From the NCBI GenBank assembly GCA_900764225.1, contig CAAFNG010000231.1:1-23064 (forward strand): a stretch of DNA of 23,064 nucleotides, read 5' to 3'. The translations under genes were made by a program, and so were the position numbers. This stretch comes from Lachnospiraceae bacterium. GTDB lineage: Bacteria > Bacillota > Clostridia > Lachnospirales > Lachnospiraceae. Below, piece by piece: positions 1 to 7,347 of the stretch (position 1 is its first letter; every line of letters begins with the position of its first letter). The notes below the pieces were generated by a model. It saw nothing but the letters and a program-made list of their open reading frames with translations, ran no database searches and was not told the origin of the DNA.

Positions 1-225
1 ATATAACGTTTTGATTTTAATCTGTATTCTACTTCTCTCAGAAATGCAAGGTTGTGCCGATTATTTTATATACAGTTCCACTGTCAAACAAACCGGCACA
101 TCTTCCAAATGCACCGTCAAACCAATTCGTCACACCCTCAAACGCAATCTCAGCCTTTCCCATAAGCCATCCAGCGCAGCGCCGATGGCCCATCCCCTCC
201 CGTCAGACCACGCTATCCTCACCAT
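1..225. other. Gene-poor left edge of window
   Basis: I see no gene I would defend here. The longest open frames are short, overlap each other on both strands and lack a family resemblance. One minus-strand frame (about 193 down to 38, 51 codons, ATG just after a G-rich GGGAGGGG run) has a fairly protein-like composition with several Gly, Phe and Trp residues. It could be a relic or a small peptide, but I do not call it. The stretch leads directly into the long hairpin at 226-458 and may belong to the same repeated element. Confidence 0.4.
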
Positions 226-458
226 CGGATGAACCAGCCCGGGAGGTGTGTGCTGTATTCCACTGACTCTGCAGGAGAGGAGCTGATTCTTGGCTGGTGG
301 GAATCTTCGTTGTTTTTCAAAAGTCCGCTGTCTGAGCGACTTTAGGAGCAAGTTCGGGCTTTTGGAAAACGGTTTTAGCAGATTTCCGGCAGTCTAGAAG
401 CCAGCCCTCGACGAAGCCCAGTGGAAAACAGCACACACCTCCCGGGCGTCCCCATCCG
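226..458. repeat. Long imperfect inverted repeat / hairpin element
   Basis: The outer arms 237-265 and 419-447 are inverted copies over 29 bases with one mismatch. The pairing continues outward with 226-231 against 453-458. Inside, about 281-305 can pair imperfectly, with G-U pairs, with 381-406. A further 17-bp stem, 311-327 against 355-371 (three G-U pairs), closes a loop of about 27 nt. The whole segment can therefore fold into one rod of roughly 230 nt. It lies just beyond the terminator of the minus-strand gene at 549 and carries no convincing ORF. G-U tolerant inner pairing favours an RNA function or an old palindromic repeat. Identity and transcribed strand are unknown, and I could not check whether other copies exist. 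Confidence 0.8.
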
Positions 459-472
459 CCACACACCCACAC

Positions 473-507
473 AAAAAAAGAGCCACACTCCAAAAGTGCA
501 GCTCTTT
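473..507 (-). terminator. Rho-independent terminator after the beta-helix gene
   Basis: On the minus strand, GCTCTTT-type arms (501-507 against 477-483, with inner AGTG/CACT pairing) form a hairpin that runs into a T-tract, seen as the A-run 473-479 on the plus strand. It sits 42 nt past the stop of the gene ending at 549 and closes the 4469-to-549 minus-strand cluster. Confidence 0.85.
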
Positions 508-548
508 AGCATCAACGTGAACAGAAGGGCAGGATCAATCCCATCTTT

Positions 549-1220
549 TTAATCCCTTTTTCTGACAACCTCACCGACATTCTTATAAATCGAATCCGAC
601 GCCACACAGCCTCTCACAGAAGACAGCGGATAAATATTACAGTTCCGTCCGATCACAGTACCAGGATTCAGCACAGAACCACATCCAACCTCAACATGAT
701 CCCCAAGCATAGCCCCGAACTTCTTAAGCCCGGTCTCGACCTTCTCCTCACCATCCTTCACAACCACAAGCTTCTTATCTGACTTCACGTTAGAACAGAT
801 TGATCCGGCCCCCATATGAGACTTATAACCAAGCACAGCATCACCAACATAATTATAATGCGGAACCTGCACCTTATTAAAGAGTACTGCATTCTTAAGC
901 TCAGTAGAATTACCAACTACAGCACCCTCGCCAACGATCGCATTTCCACGGATAAACGCACAGTGACGAACCTCCGCATCCTTACCGATGATCGCTGGGC
1001 CTGTAATGCTGGCAGTCGGCGCAACCGTTGCAGACTTTGCGATCCATACATTCTCACCTATTTGCTCATACTCAGCAGGATCCAGAGTCTTACCAAGCTT
1101 AATGATAAAATCACCGATATCCGGAAGCACCTCCCACGGATAGGTCTTTCCCTCAAAAAGCTCTGCAGCGATCGTCTCGTTAAGATTCAGAAGATTGCTG
1201 ATCGTAAAATCCTTCATCAT
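549..1220 (-). CDS. Left-handed beta-helix (hexapeptide) nucleotidyltransferase/acyltransferase-like protein
   Basis: This 223-residue protein has about 50 N-terminal residues followed by hexapeptide-like repeats with regularly spaced Ile/Val and Gly/Ala (for example SATVAPTASITGPAIIG, then NPGTVIGRNCNIYPLSSVRG). That is the left-handed beta-helix fold seen in the C-terminal half of GlmU and sugar-phosphate nucleotidylyltransferases. There is no N-terminal pyrophosphorylase domain and no GGxGxR loop, so it is a stand-alone helix protein. Homologues in Lachnospiraceae are, from memory, often labelled UDP-N-acetylglucosamine pyrophosphorylase. An acyltransferase or assembly role is equally possible and the substrate is unknown. 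The ATG overlaps the topB TGA by 4 nt (ATGA). A GGGAGG site 9 nt upstream, inside the topB 3' end, supports this start over the next Met and implies translational coupling. Confidence 0.8.
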   Translation of the reverse strand: MMKDFTISNLLNLNETIAAELFEGKTYPWEVLPDIGDFIIKLGKTLDPAEYEQIGENVWIAKSATVAPTASITGPAIIGKDAEVRHCAFIRGNAIVGEGAVVGNSTELKNAVLFNKVQVPHYNYVGDAVLGYKSHMGAGSICSNVKSDKKLVVVKDGEEKVETGLKKFGAMLGDHVEVGCGSVLNPGTVIGRNCNIYPLSSVRGCVASDSIYKNVGEVVRKRD

Positions 1221-3265
1221 GATTTTTTTCCTCCCTGTCCGGAAGCACGCTCCGGCTTCCTGTAATTTACAGCGGCCGCATCAAAAAACTGCCGCAGGTT
1301 ATACTGATAATTGCTGGCCTCGACCTGCTGGGTACGCACCCTCACAAAATGCTCCAGCTTGTCCATATATTCCTGTTCTGTAATACTGCCCTCAGCCACA
1401 TACGTGAGCCCTTTTTCCCAGCTCGCAGTAAGCTCCGGATTCAGAAGCTGCCGGATCGAACAGTTCACCACATCAAAGATCATCTCACCAAGAAGCGTAG
1501 GCGTGATCACCTGTGTCTTTTTATTCAATGCAAGATACTTGATATTTACAAGTTTTTTCAGAATCTCGGCTCTGGTAGCACTGGTACCGATCCCGCTGCC
1601 CTTGATCTGGGCGCGAAGCTCCTCATCCTCAATAAGCTGACCTGCATTCTCCATGGCAAGGATCATGGAACCGGAATTGTATCGTTTCGGCGGTGAAGTC
1701 TCGCCCTCCTTGATCGAAAGCCCGTTCACAGGAAGTATATCACCCTTTTTCAGCTTCTGCAACGCATCCAGAAGCACCGTATCACAGGAAACCTCTTCTT
1801 CCTCACCATTTCCACTCTTGTCACTGTCGGAAGCCTTTTTCCAGGCAAAAGAATTCGTGGCAACCTTAAGATATCCCTCTTCCTTAAGCACCTTAAAGGA
1901 TGAAAAGAAAGCCTCCCCGTCAAGCTTCGTCACAAGACTCACCTTCTGATAAACAGCCGGCGGATAAAAAATACACAAAAATCTCCGCACGATCGTCTCA
2001 TATACTCTCTGCGCGGTAAGTGAAACACTACCCAATGCATTTAAACCCTGACCTGTAGGAATGATCGCATAATGATCCGTGATCTGCTTATCATTCACAT
2101 ATCTCGTCTTTGAAATATTTTTCCAGGAATCCATTCCAAGAACTTCCGCTGCCACAGCCCCGGCCTGGGGATAATTGCGAAGACCAGAAATATTCTTATA
2201 GATCTCCTTAGCCACTGCTGTAGAAAGAACTCTGGCATCCGTTCTCGGATACGTCACCAGCTTCTTCTCATAAAGCTCCTGCACGATCCGCAGCGTCTCA
2301 TCCGGACTGATCTTGAACAGCTTGGAACAGACATTCTGAAGCTCCGCAAGGTTGAACAGAAGCGGTGGATTCTTGTTCTCCTTCTTCCGCTCTATCTTCT
2401 CCACAGTACACTGAAGCGGCTGATTTTGCATCAGCTGGTCGATCAGCTCCTTGGCGTGCTCTTTTTTCTTGAAGCCGTTCTCTTTATAAAGATATGGGGA
2501 CTGAAAATACCGGCTGCCTTCCACAGCTCTCCATTCTCCGTCAAAGCTCTCGCCCGCAAGGGCGATACTGCTTAATACCCGGTAAAACGGTGTCTTCACA
2601 AAGATGCGGATCTCCCTTTCTCTTCGAACCACCATTCCAAGAACACAGGTCATCACACGTCCCACTGCGATCGCCTGATACTTGGAATGGAGATAATTGG
2701 TCACGCTGCTGCCATAGCGCAAAGTCAGTACTCTTGAAAAATTAATTCCCATGAGATAATCCTCTTTTGCCCTGAGGTACGCAGATGCTGCCAGATTATC
2801 GTACTCCGAGATATCCTTTGCCTCCCGGATTCCTCTTAAGATCTCCTCTTCTGTCTGGGAGTCGATCCACACACGCTTCTGGACCTTTCCCTTCACGCCT
2901 GCCATCTGTGCCACCAGACGATAGATATATTCTCCCTCGCGTCCGGAGTCAGTACACACATAAATGGTCTCTACATCCGGGCGGTTCAAAAGTCCCTTTA
3001 CAATATCGAACTGTTTCTTTACTCCCGGTATCACCTCATATTTAAATTCGCGCGGCAAAAAAGGCAGGGTATCAAAACTCCACCTTTTATATTTCATATC
3101 ATATTTTTCGGGATAACTCATGGTGACCAGGTGCCCCACACACCAGGTCACCACGCTGTCCTGTGATTCCAGATATCCGTCTTTTCTCTGTCCGTTAATC
3201 TTTAAAGCCTTCGCAAATTCCTGTGCCACGCTGGGCTTTTCTGCTATGTATAAAGCCTTTGCCAT
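1217..3265 (-). CDS. topB: DNA topoisomerase III (type IA)
   Basis: A type IA topoisomerase that nicks and passes single strands, thought to resolve recombination and replication intermediates. From the ATG at 3265 it is 682 residues, normal for TopB. The N-terminus MAKALYIAEKPSVA is the TOPRIM start. The second TOPRIM motif reads D106-S-G-R-E-G-E, so the usual DxD is D-S-G. The active-site tyrosine lies in KLVTYPRTDARVL (about Tyr339). There is no C-terminal zinc-finger cysteine cluster. An in-frame GTG 15 nt further upstream would overlap the preceding gene. I prefer the ATG because it gives the family N-terminus and follows the channel gene's TAG by one base. The stop overlaps the next gene by 4 nt, so channel, topB and beta-helix gene are likely co-transcribed. 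The link to a channel looks like operon convenience rather than shared function. Confidence 0.95.
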   Translation of the reverse strand: MAKALYIAEKPSVAQEFAKALKINGQRKDGYLESQDSVVTWCVGHLVTMSYPEKYDMKYKRWSFDTLPFLPREFKYEVIPGVKKQFDIVKGLLNRPDVETIYVCTDSGREGEYIYRLVAQMAGVKGKVQKRVWIDSQTEEEILRGIREAKDISEYDNLAASAYLRAKEDYLMGINFSRVLTLRYGSSVTNYLHSKYQAIAVGRVMTCVLGMVVRREREIRIFVKTPFYRVLSSIALAGESFDGEWRAVEGSRYFQSPYLYKENGFKKKEHAKELIDQLMQNQPLQCTVEKIERKKENKNPPLLFNLAELQNVCSKLFKISPDETLRIVQELYEKKLVTYPRTDARVLSTAVAKEIYKNISGLRNYPQAGAVAAEVLGMDSWKNISKTRYVNDKQITDHYAIIPTGQGLNALGSVSLTAQRVYETIVRRFLCIFYPPAVYQKVSLVTKLDGEAFFSSFKVLKEEGYLKVATNSFAWKKASDSDKSGNGEEEEVSCDTVLLDALQKLKKGDILPVNGLSIKEGETSPPKRYNSGSMILAMENAGQLIEDEELRAQIKGSGIGTSATRAEILKKLVNIKYLALNKKTQVITPTLLGEMIFDVVNCSIRQLLNPELTASWEKGLTYVAEGSITEQEYMDKLEHFVRVRTQQVEASNYQYNLRQFFDAAAVNYRKPERASGQGGKKS

Positions 3266-3266
3266 A

Positions 3267-4022
3267 CTATTTATCTGCACTCATCTTTCTAAGCGGCCAT
3301 GCAAGAAGCACAGCTCCGCCAACTATATTTCCTAATGTTACGATCACCATACTCTTAAGCATGGCACCGACAGACAATCCGGGAACCATACAGTACGCAA
3401 CTGTAAAGATGCCCATATTTGCAATACAGTGCTCAAATCCGCTGACAACGAAACCTGAAATACAGATCACGATCATCAGAAACTTGCCTGACTCACTCTT
3501 AAGCTTAATGCCGCAAAGCACTGCAAGACAGACAAAGAAATTACAAAGCACTGCACGGAAAAACATCTGTCCTGCCGGAATACTGAGTTTTCCGTTTATA
3601 AAGCCGGCAAAATAATCTGCAGTACCGGAGGCTCCGGCACCTACAAAAATCCATGCCAGAATCAGGCATCCCACAAAATTGCCGATATAACTGACTCCCC
3701 ATACCTTGCCAACGTCTTTCCATGATACGCTCTTGTCATACGCACCAAACGCCATTACCAGATTGTTACCGGTAAAAAGCTCTCCGCCTACCATCACGAT
3801 CAGAAGTACCGCGATGGAGAACACGATGGCTCCAAGGAATTTCCCCCATTCCGGGAATGTCTTGGAAAATACATTTCCCACAACATTACTGTAGATCATC
3901 GCCACATCAATAAAAAATCCAGCCATGATCGCCCGCATAAAGTATTTTCCAAAGTTGCTGTTCAAGAGATTGCTCTTACCTTTCGCAGCGGTTGACAGTT
4001 TCTCTACATCCTCCCTGTTCAT
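3267..4022 (-). CDS. Formate/nitrite transporter (FNT) family channel
   Basis: An integral membrane channel of the FocA/NirC/HSC family, 251 residues with about six hydrophobic segments (near 27-48, 62-82, 108-130, 152-174, 181-197 and 215-240). Both family signatures are visible: VGGELFTGN at about 78-86 and LCNFFVCLA at about 159-167. The central pore histidine is in SGFEHCIANM (His198). Family members pass formate, nitrite or hydrosulfide as pentamers; the sequence alone does not decide which. The neighbouring DUF3343 gene, proposed to handle S/Se, makes hydrosulfide worth considering, but this is inference. The longest frame starts at a GTG (4037), but that GTG is part of the GGAGGTG ribosome site for the ATG at 4022, so 4022 is chosen. 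A sigma-A-like promoter and a hairpin leader lie upstream. Confidence 0.93.
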   Translation of the reverse strand: MNREDVEKLSTAAKGKSNLLNSNFGKYFMRAIMAGFFIDVAMIYSNVVGNVFSKTFPEWGKFLGAIVFSIAVLLIVMVGGELFTGNNLVMAFGAYDKSVSWKDVGKVWGVSYIGNFVGCLILAWIFVGAGASGTADYFAGFINGKLSIPAGQMFFRAVLCNFFVCLAVLCGIKLKSESGKFLMIVICISGFVVSGFEHCIANMGIFTVAYCMVPGLSVGAMLKSMVIVTLGNIVGGAVLLAWPLRKMSADK

Positions 4023-4030
4023 AAATAGCA

Positions 4031-4035
4031 CCTCC
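4031..4035 (-). promoter_or_regulatory. Ribosome binding site deciding the FNT start
   Basis: GGAGG on the minus strand lies 8 nt before the ATG at 4022. The apparent upstream GTG start at 4037 overlaps this Shine-Dalgarno element and has no site of its own, so the shorter product is the real one. Confidence 0.85.
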
Positions 4036-4048
4036 ACATTTTTTTAGC

Positions 4049-4094
4049 AAGCGTGGCACTTTGCTGCTGCTTCTTTGTTCACAGCAGCACGCTT
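4049..4094 (-). other. Leader hairpin in the FNT mRNA
   Basis: The minus-strand leader contains nested inverted arms: AAGCGTG/CACGCTT (4088-4094 with 4049-4055) and, inside, GCTGCTG-type arms (4082-4088 with 4063-4069), with a short internal bulge. It is followed by an A-run, not a T-run, so it is not an intrinsic terminator in this direction. It may stabilise the mRNA or affect initiation at the GGAGG site about 14 nt downstream. Confidence 0.5.
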
Positions 4095-4114
4095 TACGGA
4101 AATCTGCTCTTCAT

Positions 4115-4143
4115 ATTGTAACACTTTATCAAATAGTTCACAA
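4115..4143 (-). promoter_or_regulatory. Candidate sigma-A promoter for FNT-topB-beta-helix genes
   Basis: Minus-strand -35 TTGTGA (4138-4143), 17-nt spacer, -10 TACAAT (4115-4120), in an AT-rich gap. It predicts a leader of roughly 85 nt carrying the hairpin at 4049-4094. TGTAACA and TGTTACA, an inverted pair, lie upstream of and across the -10; no regulator can be assigned. Confidence 0.6.
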
Positions 4144-4232
4144 CAAAAATGGGAAAATTTCTGAAAAATCATGTATTGTTACACACAACAAACAAAATCT
4201 CTGTCAGGCGGATATTCTCACTCTGCATTCAG

Positions 4233-4469
4233 TTAAATCAGAACCCGGTAGATTCCGTCCCATGCAAGTTCTTTTTCCTGCAAAAAAATCTCTGTCTCTT
4301 CCTCAGACTGCTTCTCGCATTTCCAGGCAAGCCCGCATTCGGCACTGATCTCAGACGGGATCGGAATCAGCCTTCCCGAAAATCCCGACCCCTTAGACGT
4401 TTTTTCCATCTTCATAGCTGCTGTTGTGGTAGAAAAGGTAATTACTGTTCGAATTTCTTTCTTACGCAT
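4233..4469 (-). CDS. DUF3343 small protein, putative Se/S carrier-like
   Basis: A 78-residue soluble protein matching my memory of the DUF3343 family: KEIRTVITFSTTTAAMKME at the N-terminus, then GRLIPIPSEISAECGLAW with Cys45, and Cys51 shortly after. DUF3343 proteins are described as putative selenium/sulfur carriers and often lie near selenium or sulfur-transfer genes. The Cys in the C-G-L-A-W motif is the likely functional residue. The ATG at 4469 has AGGAG 9 nt upstream. It precedes the FNT gene on the same strand with about 210 nt between, where FNT has its own promoter candidate, so co-transcription is partial at best. No selD, yedF or cysteine desulfurase is present in this window. The family call is fairly secure; the biochemical role is inference. 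Confidence 0.8.
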   Translation of the reverse strand: MRKKEIRTVITFSTTTAAMKMEKTSKGSGFSGRLIPIPSEISAECGLAWKCEKQSEEETEIFLQEKELAWDGIYRVLI

Positions 4470-4560
4470 TTACTTCTGCTCCTTAATATACGATCCTGTC
4501 GCACGGACACTTCACAGGCATTCTCTTTACAGACCCCTTCAGAAGTTTCCTTTGAGACGC

Positions 4561-4595
4561 AAAAACAGGACACCGAAAAGTTCCGATATCCCGTT
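4561..4595 (-). terminator. Probable terminator after asd
   Basis: On the minus strand 4595-4584 pairs with 4575-4564 in a stem of up to 12 bp (three G-U pairs) with an 8-nt loop. The distal end of the stem merges into a T-run (A-run 4561-4565 on the plus strand). It lies 38 nt past the asd stop and separates asd from the DUF3343 gene. Confidence 0.55.
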
Positions 4596-4633
4596 CTGCT
4601 GATACTTTTTATTTCATATGAAGATTTACCTGA

Positions 4634-5719
4634 TTATTTAGCCTGGATATATCCCTTAGCTTTCAGAGTCTCTGCACAGAGAACAGCTCCGCCTGCAGCT
4701 CCTCTTACTGTGTTATGGGAAAGTCCGATGAACTTGTAATCGTAAACAGTATCCTCACGAAGACGTCCTACAGATACTCCCATTCCGTTCTCATAGTTTA
4801 CATCCATCTGTACCTGCGGACGGTTGTCCTCCTCAAGATACTGAATGAACTGCTTCGGAGCACTCGGAAGCTCAAGCTCCTGCGGAAGTCCCTTGAACTC
4901 AACAAGCTTCTGGATCAGCTGCTCTTTGGTCGGTTTCTTGCGGAATTTAACGAATACAGCTGCTGTATGTCCGTTGAGAACCGGAACACGTACACACTGG
5001 CATGTGATAACTGGTGTAGTAGCCGGAACGATCACGCCGTCCTCGATCTTACCCCAGAGTCTTAACGGCTCCTTCTCACTCTTCTCTTCCTCACCACCGA
5101 TGTACGGAATGATGTTATGCTCCATCTCCGGCCACTCTTTGAAGGTCTTACCTGCTCCGGAAATAGCCTGGTATGTAGTAGCAACTACTTCATATGGCTC
5201 GAACTCTTTCCATGCAGTAAGAACCGGTGCGTAGCTCTGGATAGAGCAATTTGGCTTAACAGCTACGAAACCGCGTTTTGTTCCGAGACGTTTCTTCTGG
5301 AACTCGATTACATCGAAGTGCTCCGGGTTGATTTCCGGAACTACCATCGGAACATCCGGTGTCCAGCGGTGTGCGCTGTTGTTGGAAACAACCGGTGTCT
5401 CTGTCTTCGCGTACTCTTCCTCGATTGCCTTGATCTCTTCCTTAGTCATATCCACTGCGGAAAATACAAAGTCAACAGTAGCTGCAACCTTCTCAACCTC
5501 ATGAATGTCCATAACAACAAGCTTCTTCACTGCCTCCGGCATCGGAGTATCCATCTTCCATCTGCCGCCTACAGCCTCTTCGTATGTCTTGCCTGCGCTT
5601 CTCGGGCTTGCTGCTACAGTAACCACCTCAAACCACGGATGGTTCTCCAGAAGAGAGATAAATCTCTGTCCAACCATTCCAGTTGCACCTAAAATACCGA
5701 CTCTAAGTTTTTCGCTCAT
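4634..5719 (-). CDS. asd: Aspartate-semialdehyde dehydrogenase, archaeal/fungal type
   Basis: Reduces aspartyl-4-phosphate with NADPH to aspartate semialdehyde, the branch point to lysine/diaminopimelate, threonine and methionine. From the ATG at 5719 it is 361 residues. The N-terminal dinucleotide-binding loop is VGILGATGMVGQRF. The active-site cysteine is Cys158 in VAVKPNCSIQS and the general-acid histidine is His251 in VPVLNGHTAAV. The NNSAHRWTPDVPMVVPEIN segment is characteristic of the archaeal/fungal ASADH branch rather than the E. coli branch. A longer frame to 5761 exists, but AGGAG 10 nt upstream of 5719 and the family N-terminus MSEKLRVGILG fix the shorter start. It stands alone between argH and a terminator. 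No lysine riboswitch is apparent in the short leader. Confidence 0.96.
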   Translation of the reverse strand: MSEKLRVGILGATGMVGQRFISLLENHPWFEVVTVAASPRSAGKTYEEAVGGRWKMDTPMPEAVKKLVVMDIHEVEKVAATVDFVFSAVDMTKEEIKAIEEEYAKTETPVVSNNSAHRWTPDVPMVVPEINPEHFDVIEFQKKRLGTKRGFVAVKPNCSIQSYAPVLTAWKEFEPYEVVATTYQAISGAGKTFKEWPEMEHNIIPYIGGEEEKSEKEPLRLWGKIEDGVIVPATTPVITCQCVRVPVLNGHTAAVFVKFRKKPTKEQLIQKLVEFKGLPQELELPSAPKQFIQYLEEDNRPQVQMDVNYENGMGVSVGRLREDTVYDYKFIGLSHNTVRGAAGGAVLCAETLKAKGYIQAK

Positions 5720-5778
5720 AATAAAATTTCTCCTCATCTTGTGTCCCTCTATGGCACACATTTGTCTTTTCTGTAAAT

Positions 5779-5805
5779 ACTATACCAATTTTTCAAAAAA
5801 TGCAA
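5779..5805 (-). promoter_or_regulatory. Weak candidate promoter for asd
   Basis: Minus-strand TTGCAT (5800-5805), 15-nt spacer, TATAGT (5779-5784). The spacer is shorter than ideal. It lies in the 94-nt argH-asd gap and would give a leader of about 50 nt. The -35 is the same hexamer as in front of argH. Confidence 0.35.
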
Positions 5806-5813
5806 GCATTATC

Positions 5814-7193
5814 TTAATTTTTTTCAAGATATTCCCTGTTCTCAGCGATTACCTGTTCCATAACGGACGGTCCCGGTGCTCCCAGAGTCACACGCTTCTC
5901 CACACAGGTCTTCATGCTGATCGCTTCGTAGATATCCTCCTCAAAGACAGGGCTGATCTCTTTGTACTCCTCAAGAGGAAGCTCATCCAGGGAGATTCCC
6001 TTGTCCAGGCACAAAAGAACCAGTCTTCCTACAATGCCGTGGGCATCACGGAACGGTACTCCATGATTTACCAGATAGTCAGCTGCATCTGTGGCGTTTG
6101 TAAAGCCTCTCTTTGCGCTCGCCTCCATGTTCGCCTTATTGAACTGCATTGTGGAAACCATACCTGTAAACAACGCGATACAGCCCTTTACTGTGTCGAT
6201 CGCGTCAAAGGTCAGCTCTTTGTCCTCCTGCATATCTTTATTGTATGCAAGCGGGATTCCCTTCATGGTTGTAAGAATAGATGTCAGCGCACCGTAAACA
6301 CGGCCAGTTTTTCCACGGACAAGCTCTGCGATATCCGGATTCTTCTTCTGTGGCATGATACTGCTGCCTGTGCTGTACGCGTCATCGATCTCCACGAAAC
6401 GATACTCATTGGAGTTCCACAGGATGATCTCCTCGCAAAAACGGCTCAGGTGCATCATGATCGTGGAAAAAGCACTCAAAAGCTCGATCACATAATCTCT
6501 GTCTGATACGGAATCCATGCTGTTTCTGGTCGGCGCATCAAACCCCAGAAGTTCTGCTGTGTAAGCACGGTCCAGTGGATAAGTCGTTCCTGCCAGTGCG
6601 CCTGCACCCAGCGGACAGGTATTCATTCTCTTACGGATATCAAAAAGTCTGTCGCGGTCTCTCTTAAACATCTCAAAATAAGCACCTACATGATGTGCCA
6701 GTGTGACCGGCTGTGCCTTCTGAAGATGGGTAAATCCAGGCATGTAGGTGTGCACATTCTCTTCCATGATCTTCTGCAGTGCAACAAGAAGCGCTTTCAG
6801 CTCTTTATCCGTCTCATCGATCTCATCACGGACATAAAGCTTCATATCAAGTGCAACCTGATCATTACGGCTTCTTCCTGTGTGCAGCTTCTTACCAGCG
6901 TCACCGATGCGGTCAATCAGATTCGCCTCCACGAAGCTGTGGATATCCTCGTATTCGGATGTGATCGCAAGCTTTCCTGCCTCCACATCTGTAAGAATTC
7001 CGTCCAGGCCTTCTGTGATCTGATTCTTCTCTTCCTCTGTCAGGATGCCCTGTTTTGCAAGCATGGCAACGTGTGCCTTGCTTCCGCGGATATCCTGTTT
7101 ATAGAATTTCTGGTCAAAAGAAATTGATGCATTAAAATTATAAACCAGCTTGTCCGTCTCCTTTGTAAAACGGCCTCCCCATAACTGTGCCAT
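5814..7193 (-). CDS. argH: Argininosuccinate lyase
   Basis: Splits argininosuccinate into arginine and fumarate, the last step of arginine synthesis, in the cytoplasm as a homotetramer. From the ATG at 7193 the product is 459 residues, the usual length. Visible family motifs are MAQLWGGRF at the N-terminus, TGRSRNDQ near 105-112, GFTHLQKAQP with the conserved His near 155, and the fumarate-lyase signature GSSIMPQKKNPD near 276-287 that carries the catalytic serine loop. The longest frame begins 51 nt earlier, but GAGGAA 7 nt before 7193 and the family N-terminus support the later ATG. argG is not adjacent in this window. A separate promoter candidate lies at 7287-7314. Confidence 0.97.
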   Translation of the reverse strand: MAQLWGGRFTKETDKLVYNFNASISFDQKFYKQDIRGSKAHVAMLAKQGILTEEEKNQITEGLDGILTDVEAGKLAITSEYEDIHSFVEANLIDRIGDAGKKLHTGRSRNDQVALDMKLYVRDEIDETDKELKALLVALQKIMEENVHTYMPGFTHLQKAQPVTLAHHVGAYFEMFKRDRDRLFDIRKRMNTCPLGAGALAGTTYPLDRAYTAELLGFDAPTRNSMDSVSDRDYVIELLSAFSTIMMHLSRFCEEIILWNSNEYRFVEIDDAYSTGSSIMPQKKNPDIAELVRGKTGRVYGALTSILTTMKGIPLAYNKDMQEDKELTFDAIDTVKGCIALFTGMVSTMQFNKANMEASAKRGFTNATDAADYLVNHGVPFRDAHGIVGRLVLLCLDKGISLDELPLEEYKEISPVFEEDIYEAISMKTCVEKRVTLGAPGPSVMEQVIAENREYLEKN

Positions 7194-7286
7194 ATCTCTG
7201 TTCCTCACTTTTTCTTTTTTGCGGCAGAATAGCCTGTTCTGCACCGACGTACAGCCTCGTCCCGGCCTTCTGCACTTTTCTGTGTT

Positions 7287-7314
7287 AGTGTATCATATTT
7301 TTATAAAAATGCAA
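7287..7314 (-). promoter_or_regulatory. Candidate promoter for argH
   Basis: Minus-strand TTGCAT (7309-7314), 16-nt AT-rich spacer, TACACT (7287-7292), about 95 nt before the argH ATG and just after the queH stop. I see no clear ArgR box. Confidence 0.5.
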
Positions 7315-7347
7315 AGTTTTTCATACTTATACATTCTGTAAATCTTA

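Noticed and set aside
130..351. A 73-codon minus-strand ORF across the left arm of the hairpin
   Set aside because: It is composed of hairpin and flanking sequence, is Arg-rich with no domain, and has no ribosome site. Better explained as translation of a repeat element.
4120..4160. Possible Fnr or Rex box before the FNT gene
   Set aside because: TTGTGAAC and TTTGATAAA fragments do not form a TTGAT-N4-ATCAA or TTGTTAA-N4-TTAACAA palindrome.
4149..4739. A 196-codon plus-strand ORF over the DUF3343 gene and asd end
   Set aside because: It spans a terminator hairpin, a known gene and an intergenic region on the other strand, with no start signal.
5505..6506. A 333-codon plus-strand ORF opposite argH and asd
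   Set aside because: It runs across the ends of two well-supported minus-strand genes, is Cys/His/Leu-rich in the pattern of antisense frames, and matches no family.
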